A stretch of 64,000 nt of DNA from Pedobacter cryophilus (GTDB lineage Bacteria; Bacteroidota; Bacteroidia; Sphingobacteriales; Sphingobacteriaceae): contig NZ_SWBP01000002.1 in assembly GCF_005116455.1 (NCBI RefSeq), positions 434,001 to 498,000 of the forward strand, written 5' to 3'. The position numbers and the translations under genes were made by a program. Position 1 is the stretch's first letter; every line of letters begins with the position of its first letter. Shown one piece after another: positions 37,198 to 45,738 of the stretch. The notes under the pieces are model-generated. The model was not told the DNA's origin and did no database searches. It saw only the letters and a list, made by a program, of their open reading frames with translations.

Positions 37198-38145
37198 TTG
37201 AAGCCTCCTGATCAAATTACGTCAGAAATTCTCCATCTCATTTCTTCCATAGCCGAAAAAATAGGATCAATCAATGCCAGGCATTTGTATAAAGCTCCGG
37301 CAGAGTTAAGGAAATCTAATCGTATAAAAACTATCCAATCTAGTTTAGAGATAGAAGGGAATACTTTATCAGAAGAACAAATTACGGCCATATTAGAGAA
37401 TAAAAGAGTAATTGCGCCAGAGAAAGATATTTTGGAAGTTAAAAACGCTATTGAGGTTTATGAAAATCTACATTATTTTGAGTTTGACAAACTCACATCA
37501 TTATGCAAAGCTCATCAGCTTTTAATGAAAGGACTAATTGCCGATGCAGGAAAAATCAGGTCGAAATCAGTTGGGATTGTTAAAGGATCTGAGGTTGCGC
37601 ACTTGGCTCCCCCGGGGAATTTAGTTCAATCATTACTGAATGATTTGTTCAGTTATCTTAAAAATGATGAAGATTTGCTTTTAATTAAGAGTTGTGTTTT
37701 TCATTATGAATTTGAGTTTATTCATCCCTTTATGGATGGAAATGGAAGAATGGGAAGGTTATGGCAAACTTTAATATTGAAAGAATATTCTCCGGTATTT
37801 GGTTTTCTTCCAATAGAATCCATTATTAAAAATAAACAAGCCGAATATTACAACGCATTAAATAAATCAGGACATTCTACTCCTTTCATTACTTTCATGC
37901 TCCAAGTTATTGATCAATCTTTAAATGAGTTAATAAAATCGCAAAGAGTGACTTTATCTGGAAATGATAGGATGAACATTTATAAAGATAAAATAGGAAG
38001 TCAATCTTTCACACGACAAAATTATATGCGCTCTTTTCCAGATATTTCTACGGCAACTGCAAGTAGAGATTTAAAAGATGCGGTAGATAAAGCATTATTA
38101 ATTAAACAAGGAGATAAGAATAAAACTGTTTATCAGTTCCAATAA
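37198..38145 (+). CDS. Fic-domain protein with winged-helix C-terminus
   Basis: 315 residues from a TTG at 37198; no ATG or GTG is available before a stop upstream. Fic proteins transfer AMP (or another nucleotide) to Ser/Thr/Tyr hydroxyls. The catalytic motif HPFMDGNGRMGR is at 176-187 and complete. An inhibitory motif in the N-terminal helix, SLEIEGN (S49, E53, G54), fits (S/T)xxxE(G/N), so it is a class II Fic with intramolecular inhibition. The C-terminus (about 245-315) looks like a winged HTH (FTRQNYMRSFPDISTATASRDLKDAV), which suggests it may bind DNA and control its own promoter. Targets unknown. Confidence 0.9.
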   Translation: MKPPDQITSEILHLISSIAEKIGSINARHLYKAPAELRKSNRIKTIQSSLEIEGNTLSEEQITAILENKRVIAPEKDILEVKNAIEVYENLHYFEFDKLTSLCKAHQLLMKGLIADAGKIRSKSVGIVKGSEVAHLAPPGNLVQSLLNDLFSYLKNDEDLLLIKSCVFHYEFEFIHPFMDGNGRMGRLWQTLILKEYSPVFGFLPIESIIKNKQAEYYNALNKSGHSTPFITFMLQVIDQSLNELIKSQRVTLSGNDRMNIYKDKIGSQSFTRQNYMRSFPDISTATASRDLKDAVDKALLIKQGDKNKTVYQFQ

Positions 38146-38176
38146 AAAAGCAAGACTGTTTCCAATCTTGCTTTAT
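38145..38176. terminator. Terminator after fic
   Basis: AAAGCAAGACTG and CAATCTTGCTTT pair over 12 positions with one mismatch around TTTC, right after the stop at 38145 and before convergent creD. Confidence 0.75.
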
Positions 38177-38232
38177 ATAATAAATACGGCATTAAAAACT
38201 GGAGGTTTAGCTCTTCAATAACCCAACTACAG

Positions 38233-39594
38233 TTATTCTTTTACTAATTGTTTTTTGCTCCAATCCATTTTTGAAGATAAAAACATGATGGTTGCAACAA
38301 TAATGAATAAACCTATGCTTCCGTACAATAATGCAAGGTCTTGCAATTGGATAATAATAAATATAAAGCCATAAAATACACTCAAAATAGCCGATAATAT
38401 GAATGCTGCTTTCTTGTTTTTAAGTAAAGAAGCAATAAAAACACCAATTAAAACTATAGTACTTACCGAAGCAATTAAATAAGCATAATTAAAACCTACT
38501 TGCTCGCTAAAAGATAAAAGTAAGGTGTAATAAATAATCATGGCTGCACCAATCAATACATATTGTAGTAAATGGACTTTCTTCTTCTGAATCATTTCTG
38601 TAAACAGCAACGAGATGAAAGTTAAAAGAATAATTAAAAAGCTGTATTTGGCTGTTCTCATGGTTTTTTGATATTGATCTACCGGAAGCATAAATTTAAC
38701 GCCAAAAGAAGCTTTATCATCGGTTTTTAACACCGAGTTTACTTCTTCCCATTGTTGTGGAAACGGTCTGTTAAAGTAAGGCATTTTCCAAGTTGCAGAA
38801 AAGCCATTCTCGTTAATTGTGCGCTCTTCGGGTAAATATCTTCCAATAAAACTGGGGTCATTCCATTTGCCATTAATACTTACTTGAGTGCTTTTGCCTA
38901 AATGTAAAAAGCTCATTTCATTGCTTCCTCTCAAATCTAAATTGAAGCTAAAACTTAAAGAAGTTCTTTTTCCTTTACTTAAATCGGGTAAAATAATTAG
39001 GTTGTTAGTGAATAATTTTAAAGAGGTAAAATCAGGCTCCACTTGGTAAGTTTGGTTGGCCAGTTTAATTTCAGGATTATTTTTCATCCCTTTTAAATCA
39101 CTTATTCCAATCACAATTTTAGCTTTATCCCATAAAATCATTTCAGGGTCGACACCTGATTTTTCTATTTCTAGCTCACTAAACTTTCCATTCACATTCA
39201 CTTTACTGTCATAAACTACCGCATCAAAAATGCCTCTGTGCAATATTTGCGGTGTTACACTGCTTTTAACGTTTAGCAGTTCGGGCAAAATGTAAATGTT
39301 AGTTACAATTTCTTTATAAACCGTTTTGCCAGCAGCATCTTTATTCCCTATCAATTTTTTATACGGAAGCACCATAATTGGACCTTCTATTAATTGTTTA
39401 CTCGACCATTTATCAGTTATTTCTTTAGTAATTTCATGCTGCCTAGCTTGTCTTTCATTAATTAAATCCTGAATTAAGTTAGACGGAATAAGTAATAAAA
39501 TGGTTAATAAGCCAATAAGACCTACTTTAATAATAATTGATTCTGAGAACCAGCTTACCAAATCGTTTTTTTCGATGTTTGTTTGATCATTCAT
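38233..39594 (-). CDS. creD: CreD-family inner-membrane protein
   Basis: 453 residues. The N-terminal membrane segment (about 22-43) is followed by the family sequence NERQARQHEITKEITDKWSSKQLIEGPIMVLPYKK. A periplasmic beta-rich region (about 70-300) includes RGIFDAVVYDSKV and FNRPFPQQWEEV. The C-terminal part (about 315-445) has five to six hydrophobic segments. CreD proteins are linked to envelope integrity and, in some species, to beta-lactam response; a direct function is unknown. A perfect palindrome lies just upstream, and it is the only gene of its transcription unit downstream of three regulated genes on the same strand. Confidence 0.9.
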   Translation of the reverse strand: MNDQTNIEKNDLVSWFSESIIIKVGLIGLLTILLLIPSNLIQDLINERQARQHEITKEITDKWSSKQLIEGPIMVLPYKKLIGNKDAAGKTVYKEIVTNIYILPELLNVKSSVTPQILHRGIFDAVVYDSKVNVNGKFSELEIEKSGVDPEMILWDKAKIVIGISDLKGMKNNPEIKLANQTYQVEPDFTSLKLFTNNLIILPDLSKGKRTSLSFSFNLDLRGSNEMSFLHLGKSTQVSINGKWNDPSFIGRYLPEERTINENGFSATWKMPYFNRPFPQQWEEVNSVLKTDDKASFGVKFMLPVDQYQKTMRTAKYSFLIILLTFISLLFTEMIQKKKVHLLQYVLIGAAMIIYYTLLLSFSEQVGFNYAYLIASVSTIVLIGVFIASLLKNKKAAFILSAILSVFYGFIFIIIQLQDLALLYGSIGLFIIVATIMFLSSKMDWSKKQLVKE

Positions 39595-39612
39595 GATTTT
39601 TTAGTTTAAAGT

Positions 39613-39629
39613 ACTTTGAATTTCAAAGT
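39613..39629 (-). promoter_or_regulatory. Palindromic operator 1, upstream of creD
   Basis: ACTTTGAATTTCAAAGT, a perfect 17-bp palindrome (centre T39621), 27 bp upstream of the creD start. Its core TTTGAATTTCAAA recurs at 40027-40043 and, slightly altered, at 40978-40993. Confidence 0.75.
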
Positions 39630-39701
39630 TGATGGATAAAAAAAATATTTTTTGCTTAATTAAATTTTCATTTCTAAAAAGAGATTTTATGAGGTTTGGA
39701 T

Positions 39702-39992
39702 TTAGTTTCCAGCAAATGGAGTTCCAAATATGCCAACTGCAAGTTCGGCCCAAACAATAAATAATCCAAAAATAAGCAGGGCGCAAAGTATTATTCTGTG
39801 CTGAATTTTGGTTACTTTTCTAAGAACTAGTTCAACTAACAGACCTGTAGAAATTAATAATATTCCCATCATCACAAAGTCTGATAAAGTCCAGTTAACT
39901 TCATTTGTGAATTGCATGGCAATTAAAGGGATGCACAATATAAATGCTATTGCCATCATCATACCGATTAATCTTTTGTTTGGAGATTTCAT
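39702..39992 (-). CDS. Small membrane protein in the CreD locus
   Basis: 96 residues, three predicted membrane segments (about 9-27, 38-56 and 67-88). No recognised domain. It lies between the regulator and creD on the same strand, with its own upstream palindrome. A role in envelope maintenance is inferred only from the locus. Start ATG at 39992. Confidence 0.65.
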   Translation of the reverse strand: MKSPNKRLIGMMMAIAFILCIPLIAMQFTNEVNWTLSDFVMMGILLISTGLLVELVLRKVTKIQHRIILCALLIFGLFIVWAELAVGIFGTPFAGN

Positions 39993-40026
39993 AATTGTTG
40001 TTTTTTATTTGTTAATAATTAAAAGT

Positions 40027-40043
40027 GCTTTGAATTTCAAAGT
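40027..40043 (-). promoter_or_regulatory. Palindromic operator 2, upstream of the small membrane gene
   Basis: CTTTGAATTTCAAAG (40028-40042) is a perfect 15-bp palindrome; the flanking bases 40027 and 40043 are G and T. It lies between the regulator stop (40059) and the small membrane gene start (39992), so it is 43 bp upstream of the latter. Confidence 0.7.
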
Positions 40044-40058
40044 AAAAGGTCAAAAAAA

Positions 40059-40355
40059 TTATTTTTGTTGTTTAATTAAATTTTCTAAAGCTTCCAAGTG
40101 TTTTTTAAACGCTTGACGGCCTAAAGGCGATGCTTCATATTGTGTATTTGGCTTTCGCCCGATGAAACTTTTAGTCACAATAATATATTCCTCTTTTTCT
40201 AAAGCTTTTAGGTGTGATGCCAAATTACCATCGGTTACCGCTAAAAGCTCTTTTAGAGCGTTAAAATCATAATACTCATTGGCCACCAAAACACTCATAA
40301 TTTGTAAGCGTAATCGGTTTTCAAAAGCTTTATCAAATTGGTCAAATATTTTCAC
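40059..40355 (-). CDS. Winged-helix transcriptional regulator of the CreD locus
   Basis: 98 residues from a GTG at 40355, which overlaps the previous stop by 4 bases (GTGA). A single winged-helix domain: RLRLQIMSVLVANEYYDFNALKELL, then VTDGNLASHLKALEKEEYI (recognition helix) and the wing VTKSFIGRKPNTQYEASPLGRQAFKKH. It is of the small MarR/PadR-like type common beside membrane proteins in Bacteroidota. Translational coupling to the upstream membrane gene, plus palindromes at all three transcription units, make it the probable repressor or sensor of the locus. Effector unknown. Confidence 0.85.
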   Translation of the reverse strand: MKIFDQFDKAFENRLRLQIMSVLVANEYYDFNALKELLAVTDGNLASHLKALEKEEYIIVTKSFIGRKPNTQYEASPLGRQAFKKHLEALENLIKQQK

Positions 40356-40966
40356 TGCTTGTATTTAAAGTGCATTATACTACCATAAAGAATATGGAGA
40401 ACCCCAAAGCCTAGCGCCCAAAAAAGAATTCCATAGCCTTGAAATGTTACTGCCAGTAATCCTAAAACAATTTCGCAGATACCCAGCCATTTAATATCCG
40501 AAAAAGTATAATGACTAGCTGAGATCAATGCTAAACCATAAAAAATTAAGCTAGCTGAGGCTAATATTCCAAATTGTCCTTTATATAAAAGGATAAGAAT
40601 AAACATTCCTCCGGTTAAAAGCGGGATAGCCATGTTGTGGATTAACCTACGACTAACAGGATTCCAAGGATTTTTCCCTTTTTTCTCTGCTTGGCGCATG
40701 GTTAACCAAATTCCTGTACAAATGGAAAAGATGAGCACCCCCAACGCTATTAAAAGTAATTGTACCAATGTAGTGTGCGAAACTGTAAATGAATTTCCTA
40801 AATATTCAGGAGATTGATAAACCAATTTATAAGCCATAAATGCCCCAATTAAAGCATAAATACCAGCCAAAATGCCTGATAAACCGCTCAAAGAAATGAA
40901 CTTGGTAGAACGTTCCATCAAATTTCTAATAGAACTGAGCTCGGTATAAATATCTTTTTCTTCCAT
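40352..40966 (-). CDS. Multi-pass membrane protein at the head of the CreD locus
   Basis: 204 residues from the ATG at 40966 (MEEKDIYTELSSIRNLMERS); an in-frame TTG at 40990 lies inside the operator and is not used. About six hydrophobic segments after an N-terminal cytosolic helix (SIRNLMERSTKFISLSGLSG). No named domain; it resembles small Bacteroidota membrane proteins encoded beside winged-helix regulators. Overlaps the regulator gene, so both are made together. Could be the signal receiver for the regulator; inference. Confidence 0.75.
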   Translation of the reverse strand: MEEKDIYTELSSIRNLMERSTKFISLSGLSGILAGIYALIGAFMAYKLVYQSPEYLGNSFTVSHTTLVQLLLIALGVLIFSICTGIWLTMRQAEKKGKNPWNPVSRRLIHNMAIPLLTGGMFILILLYKGQFGILASASLIFYGLALISASHYTFSDIKWLGICEIVLGLLAVTFQGYGILFWALGFGVLHILYGSIMHFKYKQ

Positions 40967-41283
40967 TTTTAAAAGAACTTTGAAATTCAAAGTAAAACAT
41001 TATAATTTGTATTTCAAAATTTTGATTCATTATTTTAAAATTAGTGTCTTATCAGAATTCTTACTTGTTATGCAGTTGAGTATTTTACGCATTTAAAATT
41101 GTAATCATTTGAGCAATGCCTAAAGTTTTGGGCTTGTTTTATCCCTCAAAGAGGAGAAATGAATGGCGCTGTAATTATAATCAGTAGGCAACATAAATTC
41201 TTTCGCACTAATTTAATTTATTTTATAACCGTCTATTCTTATTACTAATTTTACGCTCATCTATTAAATTAACAATAGCACAC
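40967..41283. other. Intergenic region between divergent genes
   Basis: 317 bases. The left end holds operator 3 and a degenerate copy of the operator (41006-41018). From 41030 to 41283 the sequence is AT-rich with no gene, hairpin or RNA I can support. A weak -7-like TAATTTTA lies upstream of the cupin gene. Confidence 0.45.
40978..40993 (-). promoter_or_regulatory. Operator 3, upstream of the regulator operon
   Basis: ACTTGAAATTCAAAGT keeps the right half TTCAAAGT unchanged and a perfect 11-bp core TTGAAATTCAA. It lies 12-27 bp before the ATG at 40966. A degenerate further site, TTTGTATTTCAAA (41006-41018, one mismatch), lies 27 bp upstream. Confidence 0.6.
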
Positions 41284-41631
41284 ATGATACAAACCAACCC
41301 ATTCCAAATAGAAGAAGAAATAGCATGGGAATATGCTACAGAAGGCATTACCCGTCAGATATTTGGGTTTAATGATCAAATGATGATGGTGAAAGTGAAG
41401 TTTGAAAAAGGTGCTGTTGGAAGCATTCATCAACATATTCATACGCAGTCTACTTATGTAGAAAGTGGTTTGTTTGAAATTACTATAGAAGGAGAGAAGA
41501 AAGTATTAAAACCTGGAGATGGCTTTTTTGTAGAACCTAACCTTTGGCATGGAGCCTTTGCTTTAGAAGCCGGTGTTTTAATAGATGTTTTTAACCCAAT
41601 AAGAGCTGATTTTTTAAACCAAAAAAGCTGA
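41284..41631 (+). CDS. Cupin-domain protein
   Basis: 115 residues, a single cupin barrel. Motif 1 is GSIHQHIHTQSTYVESGLFEITIEG, with metal-binding H, H and E in the usual G-X5-H-X-H-X3,4-E-X6-G arrangement. Motif 2 is PGDGFFVEPNLWHGAFA, with the third His. Single-domain cupins include sugar isomerases, dioxygenases and regulatory sensors, so no reaction can be named. Cytosolic. It ends in a bidirectional hairpin shared with ompA. Confidence 0.85.
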   Translation: MIQTNPFQIEEEIAWEYATEGITRQIFGFNDQMMMVKVKFEKGAVGSIHQHIHTQSTYVESGLFEITIEGEKKVLKPGDGFFVEPNLWHGAFALEAGVLIDVFNPIRADFLNQKS

Positions 41632-41657
41632 TGATCTTTATAGATCACCAGCTTTTT
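41622..41657. terminator. Bidirectional terminator between cupin and OmpA genes
   Basis: AAAAAGCTGATGATCT pairs with AGATCACCAGCTTTTT around TTAT, with one internal mismatch, and T-runs on both sides. It overlaps the cupin stop codon. Confidence 0.85.
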
Positions 41658-41678
41658 ATGATTGCTTTTATATCTTAA

Positions 41679-43037
41679 TTAGTTATAGATAGTAAATTCT
41701 ACTCTTCTATTGTTTTGTCTTCCAGCTTCAGTAGCATTAGTATCAATAGGTTGAGCTTCTCCGTAACCTGTAGCCTCAATTCTTGAAGAATTAACACCTT
41801 TACTTACTAAGTAAGCTTTAACAGACTCAGCTCTGTCTTTAGATAATTTTAAGTTGTAAGCATCACTTCCTTGGCTATCTGTATGGCCAGCTAATTTTAA
41901 GCTTAGGTTTTTAGAGATAATTAGGCTAGCCACACGGTCTAAAGTTGAAAAAGAAGTAGATCTGATGGTTGCTTTAGCTAAATCAAATTCTAAATTTTTG
42001 ATGGCTTCAGTTACAATTTTCTTATCTTCTTCTGTAATTACATAAGTAACTGGTTTAACAATTTCCATTTTTGGAAGTGGACAACCAGAACCATCAACTG
42101 CAGTACCTTTTGGAGTATTGGCACATTTGTCATAATAATCAGAAACACCATCACCATCAGCATCAGCCATTAACTTAGCCACTTTATCTTTTAAAGCATT
42201 TACTTCATCATCATTTTTAGATGCGTCAATTTGAGCTTTTAAATCATCATATTTAGCATTATAACCTGCTTCTAAAGCTGCGGCTGGATTTGTAAACGCT
42301 AATTGTGGTTTTGCTTTGTTACCCAATGCAAATTCTAAACCTGCATATCCGTAAGAAAAACGATCATTTTGTGGATCTCTTTGGTAACCATCTAAATTAT
42401 CACCATCAACAAAATTCATTTTGTAACCTAAGTCTAAATTTACGCCTTTAGCAATTAGAAATTTTGTACCCACACCAATTGGTACAACTAATTCGTGGAT
42501 GTTTTCTCCATTTTTTAATTCTACATTTTGGTTTGCGTTGTTAACAGCTGTTGGTTGGTAACCCATTAAACCTGCACCAGCAGTTACATAAGGAGACATA
42601 AAACTTTGGCGGTTAAGAATAGTGAAATTCCCGAAATTGAAAACACCACTTAAAGTAGCACCCCATTTTATTTCGGTCTCGTAAGATTTGTAAGGACTGA
42701 TTATTGGCATCCCGTTACCCATTAATTCAGAATTATCTGCTTTTAAAGTTCCTCTAAAGAAATCTCCCTGTAAACCAAAGTTGTGCCATAGTTGTTTTTT
42801 GATGTATCCACCGTAACCTGCATCGGCTTTCCAGTTGGTGAAATCACTTTTACCTCCAATAACTACTGCTGGAGACATAGCGCCACCAGTTACACCAAAA
42901 GACCAAGTGCGATAAGCCGAAGCTTTTGAAAAAGGCAATGGGCTAGAAGATGTTGTTTCTTGAGCATTAGCAATAGAAGCTATAGCTAAAACACCTGTAA
43001 ATAGTATGCTTCTTTTTAAGTTTGTTTTTGTGATCAT
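41679..43037 (-). CDS. OmpA-family outer-membrane protein with TSP3-type linker
   Basis: 452 residues with a signal peptide (about 1-25, ending SIANAQ). N-terminal beta-barrel region (about 45-245, with alternating strands such as NFGLQGDFFRGTL and FSYGYAGLEFALG). A short calcium-binding thrombospondin type 3-like linker follows (DADGDGVSDYYDKCANTPKGT). The OmpA C-terminal domain that binds peptidoglycan is about 325-450 (EFDLAKATIR, LAGHTDSQGSDAYN, GYGEAQPID and NRRVEFTIYN). A structural tether of the outer membrane to the wall. No operon partner; single gene. Confidence 0.93.
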   Translation of the reverse strand: MITKTNLKRSILFTGVLAIASIANAQETTSSSPLPFSKASAYRTWSFGVTGGAMSPAVVIGGKSDFTNWKADAGYGGYIKKQLWHNFGLQGDFFRGTLKADNSELMGNGMPIISPYKSYETEIKWGATLSGVFNFGNFTILNRQSFMSPYVTAGAGLMGYQPTAVNNANQNVELKNGENIHELVVPIGVGTKFLIAKGVNLDLGYKMNFVDGDNLDGYQRDPQNDRFSYGYAGLEFALGNKAKPQLAFTNPAAALEAGYNAKYDDLKAQIDASKNDDEVNALKDKVAKLMADADGDGVSDYYDKCANTPKGTAVDGSGCPLPKMEIVKPVTYVITEEDKKIVTEAIKNLEFDLAKATIRSTSFSTLDRVASLIISKNLSLKLAGHTDSQGSDAYNLKLSKDRAESVKAYLVSKGVNSSRIEATGYGEAQPIDTNATEAGRQNNRRVEFTIYN

Positions 43038-43154
43038 GTTTGAATCTTATTATTGTTTATTAACGATACATGCTATGTCAAAACCTTGCCATGAAATCTA
43101 TAACTTGGTTTTTTTTAATGAGAATGATGCTTAAATGTGTTTTAAAGGCATAAA

Positions 43155-43184
43155 AAAAGGCTTAGATATTTACCTAAGCCTTTT
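43155..43184 (-). terminator. Terminator of the M42/S9/HerA/nucleotidyltransferase operon
   Basis: AAAAGGCTTAG and CTAAGCCTTTT form an 11-bp stem with an 8-base loop, downstream (minus strand) of the nucleotidyltransferase stop at 43211. T-rich sequence follows. Confidence 0.85.
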
Positions 43185-43210
43185 AAAAAAGCGAACTTTA
43201 AACAGTACAG

Positions 43211-44110
43211 TTACCAAAGTTTAGATGGATATACTCCATCTGAGACTAGTTTATTTATATTTTCTTGTACAATTTCTTTGTCTTCTTTGTAGGTAACACC
43301 AAACCATTTTGCATCTGTAGGGATGACTTTAAAAGTAGCGATGTTGTTTTTGATTAAATGATCAGCGATAAGCGGAATAAAAAATTCTGATTTAGGATTA
43401 TTCTCGTTTTTTTCAACAAAGTCAACAAAAAGATCTTCGGTAATTTTGAAAACATCAGGTGTAAAGCCCCAAAAATTCATAGAAACCGGAGTTGATGCAT
43501 CTAATGGAAATTCTTGCTCATCTTCTTCATAAACAATTCCGCCGTCTTTGGAGTAAACTTTTGTGCGTTCGTTAATCATGCTCATATTTCCTTCAGCGTC
43601 TGTTTGGCAAACGCCTCTAGAAACCGAACCGTTTTCTGATAGCGTGTTTCCAATTTTGTAACCTACAATGCTGTATTTATTTGCATCAGCTTCGGTTGTT
43701 AAAAAATCAACCATGTTTTTAAAAGCTTCGTAACCATAATAGTCATCGGCATTAATTACACAAAAAGGCTCATGAATTTGGTTTTTCGATTCTAAAATGG
43801 CATGACCAGTTCCCCAAGGTTTGGCTCTTTCAATATCTTTATCAATACCGTATTTTTTTAGGTCGAAGGTTTGGAAAATATAATCTGTTTCTACTTTGCC
43901 TGCTAATTTAGGTTCAAAAATACCTTTAAAGCTTTCTAAAAATTCTTCTCTTATGATGAAGCTGATTTTCCCGAATCCTGCTTTAATGGCATCGTGAATA
44001 GAATAATCTATAATAGTTTCGCCGTTTGGGCCAAATCCATCAATTTGTTTCATGCTTCCGTAACGGCTTGCCATCCCTGCTGCAAGAATAAGTAATGTAG
44101 GTTTTTTCAT
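43211..44110 (-). CDS. Sugar-nucleotide-type nucleotidyltransferase
   Basis: 299 residues. The N-terminal LLILAAGMASRYGSMKQID is the GxGxRxxP..K-type NTP-binding signature of NDP-sugar pyrophosphorylases, though with GMASRYGSMK in place of the canonical GxGTR. NADDYYGYEAF carries the metal-binding Asp pair, and WGTGHAI the base contact. Substrate sugar is unknown; members of this Bacteroidota subgroup are simply annotated as nucleotidyltransferases. Last gene of a probable four-gene operon; it follows the HerA-like gene by 46 bp. Confidence 0.85.
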   Translation of the reverse strand: MKKPTLLILAAGMASRYGSMKQIDGFGPNGETIIDYSIHDAIKAGFGKISFIIREEFLESFKGIFEPKLAGKVETDYIFQTFDLKKYGIDKDIERAKPWGTGHAILESKNQIHEPFCVINADDYYGYEAFKNMVDFLTTEADANKYSIVGYKIGNTLSENGSVSRGVCQTDAEGNMSMINERTKVYSKDGGIVYEEDEQEFPLDASTPVSMNFWGFTPDVFKITEDLFVDFVEKNENNPKSEFFIPLIADHLIKNNIATFKVIPTDAKWFGVTYKEDKEIVQENINKLVSDGVYPSKLW

Positions 44111-44156
44111 GTATTTAAATAGTTTTTTTAATTAAATTTTATGTGTTGATGGCTTT

Positions 44157-45710
44157 TTAGAAACCAAAAAGTCCGCCACTTCTTGGCTTTTTACCAGTAA
44201 TCATTCCAAAAATGCCTCTTACAATTTCTCTGCCAATTTGCCTGGTAATAGGTGCATTCATGGCTTGCTCTAACATGCTTTTTTCTTGAGGTTTATTTTT
44301 TGATGTAGAATTTTCTTGAACTACGGCTTTCTCCTCTTCATCATCCTTCATTTTTTGGTTAATCTTAGCCGCTAGCATTTCATAAGCGCTTTCAGGATCT
44401 AAACTTTCCTTATACTTTTTGTAAAGATCAGAGCTTTCCATGAGCGAAGTACAATCTTCATTACTCATTGGGCCCATAATTGCCCTTGGAGGAGTTAAAT
44501 GTGTTGCCACTACTTCTGTTGGTATCCCTTTTTCGTTTAATACGGTAATTAAAGCCTGCCCTGTACCTAAACTGGTTAAAACGGTATCAATTTCATAAAA
44601 ATCAGACCTAGGGAAAGTTTTTACTGTTTTTCTTAATGCTTCTACATCATTTGGTGTAAAAGCTCTTAATGCATGTTGAATTCTATTTCCTAATTGTCCT
44701 AAAATACTTTCTGGAATATCTGATGCCGCTTGGGTACAAAAGAAAACGCCAACGCCTTTTGATCTGATTAACCTAATGACTTGCTCAATTTGTTCTAAAA
44801 ATGCTTTTGATGAATTATTAAAAAGCAAATGAGCTTCATCAAAAAAGAATACTAATTTGGGTTTATCTAAGTCGCCAGCTTCAGGAAGTGTACTAAATAT
44901 TTCGGCTAACAAACTCAATAAAAATGTGGAATATAATGAAGGCTGATCTTGTACATCAGAAATATTGAGTAAGCTAATTAATCCTTTTCCATCCACTTTT
45001 TGGAAAAGATCAGCAGTGTCAAAAGAACATTCTCCAAAAATAGCGCCTAATCCTTGTTGCTCTATCGATACAATTTTTCTTAATATGGTACCCGAAGTAG
45101 CTGTAGATATTTTTCCGTAATTTTCTTTAATTTCATCAGCACCAGCACCTTCAGATAAATAGCTTAATAGCTTTTTAAGATCCTTAAGATCTACCAAAGC
45201 CATTTTGTGATCATCGGCATATTTAAAAATAGCAGCAAGTACACCTGTTTGGGTATCATTTAAATCAAGTATTTTACCTAATAAAATGGGGCCAAATTCT
45301 GAAACAGTGGCTCGCATGGTGGCACCTGTTTTACCAGATAATGAATACAATTCTACAGGGAAACCTGCAGGTGTAAAAGGTTTTTTTAGCGCTAATCCTC
45401 TTTCTTCTAATTTTGGATTTGAAATACCAGGTTGATTTAATCCTGATAAATCTCCTTTTACATCAAGCATAAAAACCGGTACTCCGGCGTCAGAAAGTTG
45501 CTCTGCTATTAATTGAAGCGTTCTCGTTTTACCTGTTCCTGTTGCTCCGGCTATTAAGCCATGTCTGTTCATCATTTTGAGCGAAAGGTTAACTTCGGCT
45601 TCAGCTACGATGTGTTGATCAAGAATTCCGGCACCTAAATAAATAGATAAACCTGTTGGGTTATAAGACGTTTTAATCTTTTCAACAAATAAGTTCTGAT
45701 CTTTTAACAT
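44157..45710 (-). CDS. HerA-like ATPase (DUF853 family)
   Basis: 517 residues. Walker A GATGTGKT at 55-62 and Walker B KLVFFFDEAHLLF, with a conserved arginine-containing ending (GNRIQHALRAFTPND). DUF853/HerA-type P-loop ATPases are predicted hexameric DNA translocases. A polar C-terminal tail of about 90 residues (KMKDDEEEKAVVQ, then a Gly-rich RSGGLFGF) follows the ATPase core. Cytosolic. Its location behind two peptidases appears coincidental; no Nur A-like nuclease gene is adjacent. Start ATG at 45710. Confidence 0.88.
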   Translation of the reverse strand: MLKDQNLFVEKIKTSYNPTGLSIYLGAGILDQHIVAEAEVNLSLKMMNRHGLIAGATGTGKTRTLQLIAEQLSDAGVPVFMLDVKGDLSGLNQPGISNPKLEERGLALKKPFTPAGFPVELYSLSGKTGATMRATVSEFGPILLGKILDLNDTQTGVLAAIFKYADDHKMALVDLKDLKKLLSYLSEGAGADEIKENYGKISTATSGTILRKIVSIEQQGLGAIFGECSFDTADLFQKVDGKGLISLLNISDVQDQPSLYSTFLLSLLAEIFSTLPEAGDLDKPKLVFFFDEAHLLFNNSSKAFLEQIEQVIRLIRSKGVGVFFCTQAASDIPESILGQLGNRIQHALRAFTPNDVEALRKTVKTFPRSDFYEIDTVLTSLGTGQALITVLNEKGIPTEVVATHLTPPRAIMGPMSNEDCTSLMESSDLYKKYKESLDPESAYEMLAAKINQKMKDDEEEKAVVQENSTSKNKPQEKSMLEQAMNAPITRQIGREIVRGIFGMITGKKPRSGGLFGF

Positions 45711-45738
45711 GCTCCTAATTTAATAAATTCTGTTCACT

